A DNA stretch of 64,000 nucleotides from Bacteroidaceae bacterium. GTDB taxonomy: Bacteria > Bacteroidota > Bacteroidia > Bacteroidales > Bacteroidaceae. Location of the stretch: the NCBI GenBank assembly GCA_900769765.1, contig CAAGHW010000005.1:1-64000 (forward strand), in the 5' to 3' direction. The notes beneath the pieces were generated by a model, which searched no databases, had not been told where the DNA came from, and saw only the letters and a program-made list of their open reading frames with translations. Of the stretch, positions 57,167 through 64,000 are shown piece after piece. The position numbers and the translations under genes were made by a program. Numbering within the stretch: position 1 is the stretch's first letter; every line of letters starts with the position of its first letter.

Positions 57167-59047
57167 ATGATTGTTTGTATAGCAGAGAAACCGAGTGTAG
57201 CAAAGGAGATTGCCGATATTTTAGGGGCAAGAAGCCGACACGATGGATACTACGAAGGAAACGGATACCAGGTTACCTGGACATTCGGTCATCTTTGTAC
57301 TCTTAAAGAGCCACACGACTATACCCCCATGTGGCAACGGTGGAGTCTGAGCAGCTTGCCGATGATACCGCCACGGTTCGGTATAAAACTCATTAACGAC
57401 AAGGGCATTGAGAAGCAGTTCGCCATAATAGAACGTATTATGCAGAGTGCCGATATGATTGTGAACTGCGGTGATGCCGGCCAGGAGGGAGAACTTATCC
57501 AGCGTTGGGTGATGCAAAAGGCGCAGGCAAAGTGCCCTGTAAAGCGTCTATGGGTATCGTCACTTACCGAAGAGGCTATACGCGAAGGATTTGCTACACT
57601 AAAGGACCAGAGTGAATATCAGGCATTGTATGAGGCCGGATTGAGCCGTGCCATAGGCGACTGGTTGCTTGGCATGAATGCGACACGCCTGTACACCATA
57701 AAATACGGCAAGAACAGACAAGTGCTCTCCATAGGACGTGTACAAACCCCTACCCTTGCGCTGATAGTAAAACGTCAACAGGAGATAGAGAATTTCGTTC
57801 CACAGCAATATTGGGTTCTTAAGACAACCTATCGCGACACCGTATTCAACGTAATACAGAAAAGAAGCGAAGATGAACTGATGGCGGACATTGAGAAACA
57901 GAAAGAAAAAGCCGAGAAAAAAGGCATAGCCTTTGATATGTCCGAAGCGTGGAAAAAAGCCGAAGAAAGCAACATCGGTATTGCCCCCATTGCCAACAAC
58001 GATGAAGGTCTGGCAATCCTAAACAGAATAAAAGATTTGCCATTCACCGTAACATCAGTTGACAAGAAGAACGGCAAGGAACTGCATCCGTCGCTCTACG
58101 ATTTGGGTTCACTGCAGAGCGAATGCGACAAGAAATATGGGTTGTCTATCGATGTAACACTGCAGACAGTACAATCGCTATACGAAAAGAAGGTAACCAC
58201 ATATCCACGTGTAGACACGACCTTCCTGAGCGACGACATATACCCCAAATGTGCAAATATCCTTAAAGGATTGCGCGATTATCAAGCACTTACAATGCCA
58301 TTGCTCGATAAACCGCTTATAAAATCGAAGAAAGCCTTCGACAACAAGAAGGTTACCGACCACCATGCCATAATCCCTACAGGAGTATACCCACAGGGAC
58401 TTACCGACATTGAAAAAAAGGTATACAACCTTATTGTCCTACGCTTTATTGCAGCATTCTATCCCGAATGCAAATATTGCACCACAACCGTACAGGGAGA
58501 GAGTGGCGGTATTCTGTTCAAAACCTCGGAAAAAGCAATCACAGACCCTGGTTGGAAAGTTGTTTTTGCAGGAGAACCATTCGAAGAGAACGAAGCGAAA
58601 TCCATGCCCGCATTCAGCGTCGGAGAAAGCGGACCACACCTCCCCGAACTGATGGAAAAATGGACACAACCACCCAAGCCATATACCGAGGGAACATTGG
58701 TACGAGCAATGGAAACCGCCGGTAAATTCGTTGACGACGAAGAACTGCGCGATGCCATGAAAGAGAACGGAATAGGACGTCCGGCAACCCGTTCCGAAAT
58801 CCTTAAGACACTCTACAAACGCAACTACGTTGTAAAAGAGAAAAAGAACATTGTAGCAACAGAAACAGGCATAGAACTTATAGGCCTGATAAGGAACGAA
58901 CTGCTAAAAAGTGCCGAACTAACAGGCCGTTGGGAGAAGAAACTTCGCGACATCGAGAAACGGCAGTACGAAGCAAAGACCTTCATCGAAGAGCTGAAAG
59001 AGATGTTGAACGAAGTGGTGAATGACGTTCTACGCGATAACAGATAA
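57167..59047 (+). CDS. topB: DNA topoisomerase III (type IA)
   Basis: Type IA topoisomerase that relaxes or decatenates DNA through a transient single-strand break. From ATG 57167 the 626-residue protein starts MIVCIAEKPSVAKEIADILG (Toprim N-terminus), has the acidic DAGQEGELIQRWV block, the active-site Tyr in KVTTYPRVDTTFLSDD, and the ENGIGRPATRSEIL block. No C-terminal zinc fingers are seen. An upstream in-frame start adds nine residues outside the family pattern. Only one topoisomerase is here; chromosomal topo I may be elsewhere. Confidence 0.94.
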   Translation: MIVCIAEKPSVAKEIADILGARSRHDGYYEGNGYQVTWTFGHLCTLKEPHDYTPMWQRWSLSSLPMIPPRFGIKLINDKGIEKQFAIIERIMQSADMIVNCGDAGQEGELIQRWVMQKAQAKCPVKRLWVSSLTEEAIREGFATLKDQSEYQALYEAGLSRAIGDWLLGMNATRLYTIKYGKNRQVLSIGRVQTPTLALIVKRQQEIENFVPQQYWVLKTTYRDTVFNVIQKRSEDELMADIEKQKEKAEKKGIAFDMSEAWKKAEESNIGIAPIANNDEGLAILNRIKDLPFTVTSVDKKNGKELHPSLYDLGSLQSECDKKYGLSIDVTLQTVQSLYEKKVTTYPRVDTTFLSDDIYPKCANILKGLRDYQALTMPLLDKPLIKSKKAFDNKKVTDHHAIIPTGVYPQGLTDIEKKVYNLIVLRFIAAFYPECKYCTTTVQGESGGILFKTSEKAITDPGWKVVFAGEPFEENEAKSMPAFSVGESGPHLPELMEKWTQPPKPYTEGTLVRAMETAGKFVDDEELRDAMKENGIGRPATRSEILKTLYKRNYVVKEKKNIVATETGIELIGLIRNELLKSAELTGRWEKKLRDIEKRQYEAKTFIEELKEMLNEVVNDVLRDNR

Positions 59048-59054
59048 GCAATAT

Positions 59055-59094
59055 AAAAAAGAGCGAAAGCCGTCGATTATCGACGGCTTTCGCT
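59055..59094 (-). terminator. ispG terminator overlapping the stop codon; also between convergent genes
   Basis: Arms 59062-59077 and 59079-59094 form a 16-base-pair perfect stem with a single-base centre. The ispG stop codon TAA (59077-59079) sits at the tip. On the minus strand the stem runs into T6 (59055-59060), a standard terminator; on the plus strand it can also stop topB transcripts. Confidence 0.8.
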
Positions 59095-60813
59095 TTCTAT
59101 CAGTTGCAAAAGCTTTTCAATAGCTTCCTCTTCGGGGATATTCTTCTCGACGCACTCTTTTTTGCGATAGAGCGACACTTTGCCTCGCGCAGCACCTACA
59201 TATCCGTAGTCGGCATCGGCCATTTCGCCCGGGCCATTCACAATGCAACCCATAACACCAATCTTAAGGCCTTTAAGATGTGCTGTAGCGGCCTTGATGC
59301 GTGCAAGCGTACCTTGCAGATCGTACATAGTGCGACCGCAACCCGGACATGCGATATATTCTGTTTTGCTTATACGCGCACGGGTAGCCTGCAGAATGCC
59401 GAATGCAATAGAATTGATTTCTGTTGCTGTACCAACACTATTTTCCAACCACAAGCCATCGACAAGACCGTCGATAAGCAATACGCCCAAATCGACAGCA
59501 GCCTTAAGACGCAAAGTCTCGACAGACTCTTCGTTATATATGCGGCGTATAACCACAGGTGCTGTAACACCGTTGTTGACAAGAGTATGCACAATGGCTC
59601 TTAATTCGCCGACAGGGTTGGCATGATGCGATGAAGCCACAAGCACGATATCCTTTAAAGTCTTTATCTTCTCGATGTTCCCTGCAGTCAAGTCATCAAG
59701 GGTGATTTCAACAAATGCACCATCAGTAGCGGTATTGACTTTTTTCAAATCGATGTCAGAAGCAAGGAAATCAGCCCTTACATCAGCATCGTCTGTTAAA
59801 CCGCCCACAACAACAGGAACATTATCACCACCGACAACGCCCACAGATACGGTTGTACGACGCACAGGCTCCTCATAGTTAAAACCTTCATAAGCCTGGG
59901 CACTTATAACAGAGTGACCTGCACGGACAGCAATATAGTCAACAAGTTCCTTTGCGACAGGTATCTCGTTCTCGGGAGCTTCGGCAAGCGATACACGCAA
60001 GGTGTCACCTATACCATCGGCGAGCAAAGCACCGATACCTACAGCACTCTTTATGCGTCCGTCCTCGGCATCACCGGCTTCGGTAACACCAAGATGCAGA
60101 GGATAAGCTATACCCTCTTCTGCCATAACCCGCACAAGACGGCGCACAGTGGTAACCATCATTGACGTGTTGCTGGTCTTTATAGAGACAACCACATCCT
60201 TGAAATCCTCGTCGCGGCATATACGCAGGAACTCCATGCACGACTCCACCACACCCGAAGGGGTATCACCATAACGGCTCATGATGCGGTCGCTAAGCGA
60301 GCCATGGTTTACACCCACACGCACAGCCTTACCCTCGGCCTTGCATAGGTTCAGGAATGCCACAAAACGCTCGCGAAGGCGTTTCAGTTCTTCGGCATAT
60401 TCGGCATCGGTATAATCGATATGTTTGAATGTACGCGCAGTATCCACGTAGTTGCCCGGGTTTACTCGCACCTTGTCGGCATAACGGGTTGCTGTATCGG
60501 CAACAGAGGCATTGAAATGGACATCGGCAACAAGAGGTACCTTATAGCCGCGTGCAACAAGTTGCTCTTTTATATTGCCGAGATTGATGGCTTCGCGGTT
60601 ACCCTGTGTTGTCAAGCGGACAAGCTCACCGCCCTTGTCGACGATGCGTATCACCTGCTCCACACTGCCATCGGTATCCATCGTGCCCGTATTGGTCATG
60701 GACTGCACCTTTATGGTGTATCCGTTACCTATCTTTACACCGCCTACATTCACTTCGACAGTAGCACGGCGAGTATAATTGAAAAGATTTATATCAGTTT
60801 GTCTTGTACTCAT
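59077..60813 (-). CDS. ispG: 4-hydroxy-3-methylbut-2-enyl-diphosphate synthase, long form
   Basis: Iron-sulfur enzyme of the MEP isoprenoid pathway. The 578-residue protein is the long type of Bacteroidetes, plants and Chlamydia: an N-terminal TIM barrel (VKVGNGYTIKVQSMTNTGTMDT, PLVADVHFNASVA, GVTEAGD), a long middle insert (about 270-480), and a C-terminal iron-sulfur domain with CPGCGRTMYDL and GCIVNGPGEMADADYG. Its start is 20 bases inside the end of purE. The gene end lies inside its terminator hairpin. Confidence 0.95.
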   Translation of the reverse strand: MSTRQTDINLFNYTRRATVEVNVGGVKIGNGYTIKVQSMTNTGTMDTDGSVEQVIRIVDKGGELVRLTTQGNREAINLGNIKEQLVARGYKVPLVADVHFNASVADTATRYADKVRVNPGNYVDTARTFKHIDYTDAEYAEELKRLRERFVAFLNLCKAEGKAVRVGVNHGSLSDRIMSRYGDTPSGVVESCMEFLRICRDEDFKDVVVSIKTSNTSMMVTTVRRLVRVMAEEGIAYPLHLGVTEAGDAEDGRIKSAVGIGALLADGIGDTLRVSLAEAPENEIPVAKELVDYIAVRAGHSVISAQAYEGFNYEEPVRRTTVSVGVVGGDNVPVVVGGLTDDADVRADFLASDIDLKKVNTATDGAFVEITLDDLTAGNIEKIKTLKDIVLVASSHHANPVGELRAIVHTLVNNGVTAPVVIRRIYNEESVETLRLKAAVDLGVLLIDGLVDGLWLENSVGTATEINSIAFGILQATRARISKTEYIACPGCGRTMYDLQGTLARIKAATAHLKGLKIGVMGCIVNGPGEMADADYGYVGAARGKVSLYRKKECVEKNIPEEEAIEKLLQLIESESRR

Positions 60814-61300
60814 ATTTCAACTCCTTCAAATCCTCGTTGGCCTTTTCGATTTTCTTCTTGAGATTCTCTTTATATTCAGCCAAACGTGCAGCAAGAGCCT
60901 CATCGGCAAGCGACAACATTTCAACAGCCAATATAGCGGCATTCAACGAAGCATTGACACCAACTGTTGCCACAGGAATACCCGGAGGCATCTGGACTAT
61001 AGCGAGCAGAGCATCCATACCGTCGAGTGTGCTGTTGATGGGCACACCTATTACAGGCAGTGTGGTACTTGCAGCGATGACACCAGGCAAGTGGGCTGCC
61101 ATACCGGCTGCAGCGATGATTATTTTAACTCCGCGCTCCTTGGCACCCTTTGAAAAGGCCTCAACAGCCTCGGGTGTACGGTGTGCCGAAAGAGCGTTTA
61201 CCTCGAAAGGAACCTGCATTTCGTTAAGGAAATCCGTTGCTTTTTTCATTACAGGAAGGTCGGATGTGCTTCCCATTATAACACTTACAATTGCTTTCAT
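60794..61300 (-). CDS. purE: N5-carboxyaminoimidazole ribonucleotide mutase
   Basis: Purine synthesis: converts N5-CAIR to CAIR. The 168-residue protein starts MKAIVSVIMGSTSDLPVMKK and has VNALSAHRTPEAVEAFSKGA, AAAGMAAHLPGVIAASTTLPVIGVP and SLLAIVQMPPGIPVATVGV-type blocks (here DALLAIVQMPPGIPVATVG). The acid residues of the active site (STSD, SAHR) are intact. Its end overlaps ispG by 20 bases; fbp is 26 bases upstream. Confidence 0.96.
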   Translation of the reverse strand: MKAIVSVIMGSTSDLPVMKKATDFLNEMQVPFEVNALSAHRTPEAVEAFSKGAKERGVKIIIAAAGMAAHLPGVIAASTTLPVIGVPINSTLDGMDALLAIVQMPPGIPVATVGVNASLNAAILAVEMLSLADEALAARLAEYKENLKKKIEKANEDLKELKYEYKTN

Positions 61301-61326
61301 ATATCTTGAATTTATTACTCTTATAC

Positions 61327-63321
61327 TTAATTAGGTCTCTCTTTTATTACACCTTTGCGGTATGCATACAACAGACGCTCAAGGTCGGCAATCTTTACCA
61401 TTATTCCGCGACCGATATCGGTATCACGCACCTTTTCGCGTTCACCTACCATCTCGACAATGTTGATTGTACCATCAATATCTGTTCCGTTGAGGATAGC
61501 CTCTTCGGTTGAAGTAAACGGTGTGAGCTGCACAAGTTCAAAGCCACGGCTATGATAAACGAGAGTATAACCTGCAATGCCTGTACGATTGTGGTATATC
61601 TTTGAGAAACCGCCGTCGATGACCATCAGACGGCCGTCGGCCTTGATTGGTGTCTCGCCCTTGCCTACACGCACCGGAACGTGTCCGTTGATTATATGGC
61701 GGTGATTGCCCTTTACACCGAATTCATCCAATATCTTGTCGCAGACATCTGCATTATCGCGCAGTATATAGTACCAACCCTTAGGCTCTTTCTGCACATC
61801 CTTGTCATCGAGAAGATAACGCTCGAACGTAGCCATCTTTGCCTTTCCGAAGAGCGGCGATTCCGGACCACACCACAAGTACCAGAAGAAATCGGCATAC
61901 TTGTTGCGTACCTCTGCATCGACATCATTATCGAAAGCAGTACGCGCCATGCGCTCTACCTTTTTCAACAAATCCTTACCTTTCACAGGAACGCCATCGA
62001 ACACGACCTCACGCATAGAGCCGTCCTCATTGATGGGAACTGCCGCATGGAACATAAGGTTCGAGTTGTATATCATATACATACCGCCACGCATTAGCAG
62101 ACAGTTCACATGAGCCTGAAGACGTTCGCTTCGCATGAACGAATGACGCAGACGGTCCACCACATCCTGTTCCTCTGGGGTGAGGGCGTATGGATTTGCT
62201 GGGTCAAGTGTAGGCCACAGTTTGTCTTTCATCTCATATTCTTTGCCGTCGATAACAATGACACCCTTTTCCTTGTTTATGCCCTCCATAAGACAACGGT
62301 CCATCATGTTCCATTCAGGATGCTGCATTGCAATCTGTCCCGACAGCTTGAACTCAATTACCGATATGGCCTTATGCATCTGTGCAATAAGACGCACATC
62401 CTTTTCGGTGAAGTTGGTACGCTCCTCATCCACACGCGGCTGATATATCTCACAGGGGTCATCGGCATACTGTTCCATGGCAAACGTAGCCAAAGGAACC
62501 ATATTTATGGCATAGCCGTCTTCGAGCGTCGTAGTATTGGCATCGCGCAACGACAAACGCAACACGCTTGCGATACAACACGTATTACCTGCCGCAGCAC
62601 CCATCCACAACACATCGTGGTTACCCCATGTTATATCAAGGTGGTGGTATTCGCAAAGGGCATCCATGATATGATGCGCTCCCGGACCACGGTCGAAGAT
62701 GTCGCCAAGTATATGCAGACGGTCGATTACAAGACGCTGTATAAGATAGCACAATGCGGTGATGAAGTGGTCGGCACGGCCTGTACCTATGATTGTATCG
62801 ATGATGACATTGAAATAGGCAAGTTTGTTCTGATAGTCATTTGCCTCGTGCATAAGCTCCTCGATGATATAAGCATACTCTTCGGGAAGGCTCTTGCGCA
62901 CCTTTGAACGGGTATATTTTGACGACACGTCACGACACACTACGATAAGACGATTCAACGAACGCTTATAATACTCTTCAATATCAATCTCTGTCTGACG
63001 CAGCAGTTTAAGTTTCTCCTCGGGATAGTATATGAGAGTACACAGGTCTTTCTTCTCTTCTTCGGTTATTGTATTGCCGAACAGGTCATTGACCTTGCGT
63101 TTGATATTACCCGAAGCATTACGCAGAATATGCTGGAAAGCCTCGTGTTCACCATGTATATCGGCAAGAAAATGTTCTGTAGGTTTAGGCAGATGAAGAA
63201 TCGCCTCAAGATTTATTATTTCGGTTGTCACACTTGACACTGTAGGGAAGTCGCGTGCAAGCAGACGCAAATATCTGATATCTTCCTTTACCTCTTCGAT
63301 TGTTACATTCGATTTTGACAT
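61327..63321 (-). CDS. fbp: Fructose-1,6-bisphosphatase, class III
   Basis: Gluconeogenic enzyme hydrolysing fructose 1,6-bisphosphate. The 664-residue length and metallophosphoesterase motifs (ADIHGEHEAFQHIL near 58-71, LGDIFDRGPGAHHIMD, WGNHDVLWMGA, INGHVPVRVGKGETPIKADG) identify the Mn-dependent class III family found in Bacteroidetes and Firmicutes. First of fbp-purE-ispG, after the rpoN gene. Confidence 0.96.
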   Translation of the reverse strand: MSKSNVTIEEVKEDIRYLRLLARDFPTVSSVTTEIINLEAILHLPKPTEHFLADIHGEHEAFQHILRNASGNIKRKVNDLFGNTITEEEKKDLCTLIYYPEEKLKLLRQTEIDIEEYYKRSLNRLIVVCRDVSSKYTRSKVRKSLPEEYAYIIEELMHEANDYQNKLAYFNVIIDTIIGTGRADHFITALCYLIQRLVIDRLHILGDIFDRGPGAHHIMDALCEYHHLDITWGNHDVLWMGAAAGNTCCIASVLRLSLRDANTTTLEDGYAINMVPLATFAMEQYADDPCEIYQPRVDEERTNFTEKDVRLIAQMHKAISVIEFKLSGQIAMQHPEWNMMDRCLMEGINKEKGVIVIDGKEYEMKDKLWPTLDPANPYALTPEEQDVVDRLRHSFMRSERLQAHVNCLLMRGGMYMIYNSNLMFHAAVPINEDGSMREVVFDGVPVKGKDLLKKVERMARTAFDNDVDAEVRNKYADFFWYLWCGPESPLFGKAKMATFERYLLDDKDVQKEPKGWYYILRDNADVCDKILDEFGVKGNHRHIINGHVPVRVGKGETPIKADGRLMVIDGGFSKIYHNRTGIAGYTLVYHSRGFELVQLTPFTSTEEAILNGTDIDGTINIVEMVGEREKVRDTDIGRGIMVKIADLERLLYAYRKGVIKERPN

Positions 63322-63342
63322 AACGTTCTTTATTTATTAGAC

Positions 63343-63350
63343 CAAAGGTA
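63343..63350 (-). promoter_or_regulatory. Predicted -7 element for fbp-purE-ispG
   Basis: The minus strand reads TACCTTTG, identical to the ribosomal cluster -7 element, 22 bases before the fbp ATG. A second match, TAAATTTG, is at 63357-63364. A clear -33 TTTG is not seen. Confidence 0.45.
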
Positions 63351-63415
63351 CTATCGCAAATTTACGGTTATTTTATTAATCCACAAAGATTGCATACTTA
63401 ATTTAAAGCAACTTT

Positions 63416-64000
63416 TCATTCTTTCCTTAACCTTGCAACAGGGATATGCAGCTGCTCACGATACTTTGCCACCGTACGCCTTGCAACACAATAGCCGCGC
63501 TCTGTAAGTTTTTCCTGCAACACCTGGTCGGTCAATGGTGCATTCTTGTCTTCACTCTCAATGAGTTCCCTTATGACAGCAAAGAGTTCATAAACCGACT
63601 GTTCCGTTCCGTCGCTCTTTGTAACGCCATCGCTGAAGAAATATTTCAACGAAGAGACACTCCATGGCGTCTGCACATACTTGCTGTTGCTCACACGCGA
63701 TATTGTAGAGATATCAAAGCCTGTCATCTTTGCTATATCCTCAAGAATCATAGGCTTGAGATAAGCCTCATCACCACCATTCAGGAAATACTCTTTCTGT
63801 TTTGCAACTATGGCACGCATCGTGGCAAGCATGGTGTTCTCGCGTTGCTGTACAGCACTTATGAAACCCTTTGCCGCATCAATTTTCTGTTTCAGGAATG
63901 TTACTGCAGCCTTCTGCTCCTGATTGCCGCCTGCAAGCTGTTCATCAAGCATCTGCATATACTCTTCACTCACCCGTAACTCGGGCACATGAACATTGTT
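63416..64000 (-). CDS. rpoN: RNA polymerase sigma-54 factor, C-terminal part (cut by the window edge)
   Basis: The visible 195 or so codons are the C-terminal part of RpoN: the core-binding and helix-turn-helix region (ILEDIAKMTGFDISTISRVSNSKYVQTPW, in pieces) and the RpoN box ARRTVAKYREQL near the end. The frame remains open to base 64000 and upstream residues (NNVHVPELRVSEEY) match the family, so the gene starts beyond the window. Sigma-54 directs transcription of genes needing enhancer-binding ATPases. Confidence 0.92.
   Translation of the reverse strand, partial: NNVHVPELRVSEEYMQMLDEQLAGGNQEQKAAVTFLKQKIDAAKGFISAVQQRENTMLATMRAIVAKQKEYFLNGGDEAYLKPMILEDIAKMTGFDISTISRVSNSKYVQTPWSVSSLKYFFSDGVTKSDGTEQSVYELFAVIRELIESEDKNAPLTDQVLQEKLTERGYCVARRTVAKYREQLHIPVARLRKE

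Noticed and set aside
62110..62907. Plus-strand open frame of about 265 codons opposite fbp
   Set aside because: Shadow of the conserved fbp gene; composition and lack of motifs argue against coding.

Overview
The window is a stretch of a Bacteroidales chromosome, probably Prevotellaceae or a close family. The evidence is the fused str-S10-spc-alpha ribosomal cluster without tuf, the Bacteroidetes-type promoters (-7 element TAnnTTTG instead of TATAAT), the lack of Shine-Dalgarno sequences, the long form of IspG, class III fructose-bisphosphatase, two methylmalonyl-CoA mutase subunits, and secreted proteins ending in a short Prevotella-like C-terminal tail. The family-level assignment is inference; the order is well supported.

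Region 1 (1-18.8 kb, minus strand): an intergenic stretch with two imperfect GC-rich repeats, then the whole ribosomal cluster, read from right to left: rpsL-rpsG-fusA, a hairpin, rpsJ-rplC-rplD-rplW-rplB-rpsS-rplV-rpsC-rplP-rpmC-rpsQ-rplN-rplX-rplE-rpsN-rpsH-rplF-rplR-rpsE-rpmD-rplO-secY-map-infA-rpmJ-rpsM-rpsK-rpsD-rpoA-rplQ, closed by a strong terminator. S4, S14 and L36 are all zinc-free variants. rpmD and rpmJ are short genes that are easily missed.

Region 2 (18.8-34.8 kb): housekeeping operons on both strands. hpt-adk-obgE (minus); DUF4831-ffh-folD-CapA-like (plus); a tightly coupled minus-strand operon nucleoside transporter - bifunctional nuclease - rsmE - truA - EamA transporter - DUF3256; recF with a DUF721 gene; a membrane-anchored TPR protein and ribH; and a Fur-family regulator followed by a reverse rubrerythrin, which looks like a peroxide-defence unit.

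Region 3 (35-43.2 kb, plus): a closely packed run of ABC-F ATPase, M13 metallopeptidase lipoprotein, metA, acyl-ACP thioesterase, then a secreted CotH-kinase-like protein and a small beta-barrel protein. The last two are visibly more AT-rich than the genes before them.

Region 4 (43.2-46.4 kb, minus): ABC ATPase - ABC permease - YtrA-type GntR regulator - rhodanese lipoprotein - isoprenylcysteine-methyltransferase-like membrane protein. Its promoter has a good match to the Bacteroides consensus and carries an AGTGTA-N12-TACACT inverted repeat over the expected transcription start, a very good candidate for the GntR operator.

Region 5 (46.4-64 kb): a GH20 beta-hexosaminidase lipoprotein and, 20 bases behind it, a secreted papain-like protease of about 1508 residues with LamG and PKD domains (together a likely glycoprotein-degrading pair); methylmalonyl-CoA mutase subunits; topoisomerase III; and on the minus strand a truncated rpoN, fbp, purE and ispG.

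I see no tRNA, rRNA, CRISPR array, insertion sequence, prophage or recognised defence system. The least described parts are the LamG/PKD papain-like protease, the CotH/beta-barrel pair sharing the same kind of tail, the GntR-ABC-rhodanese operon with its operator, and a 21-base duplication around a structured element at the end of ribH.
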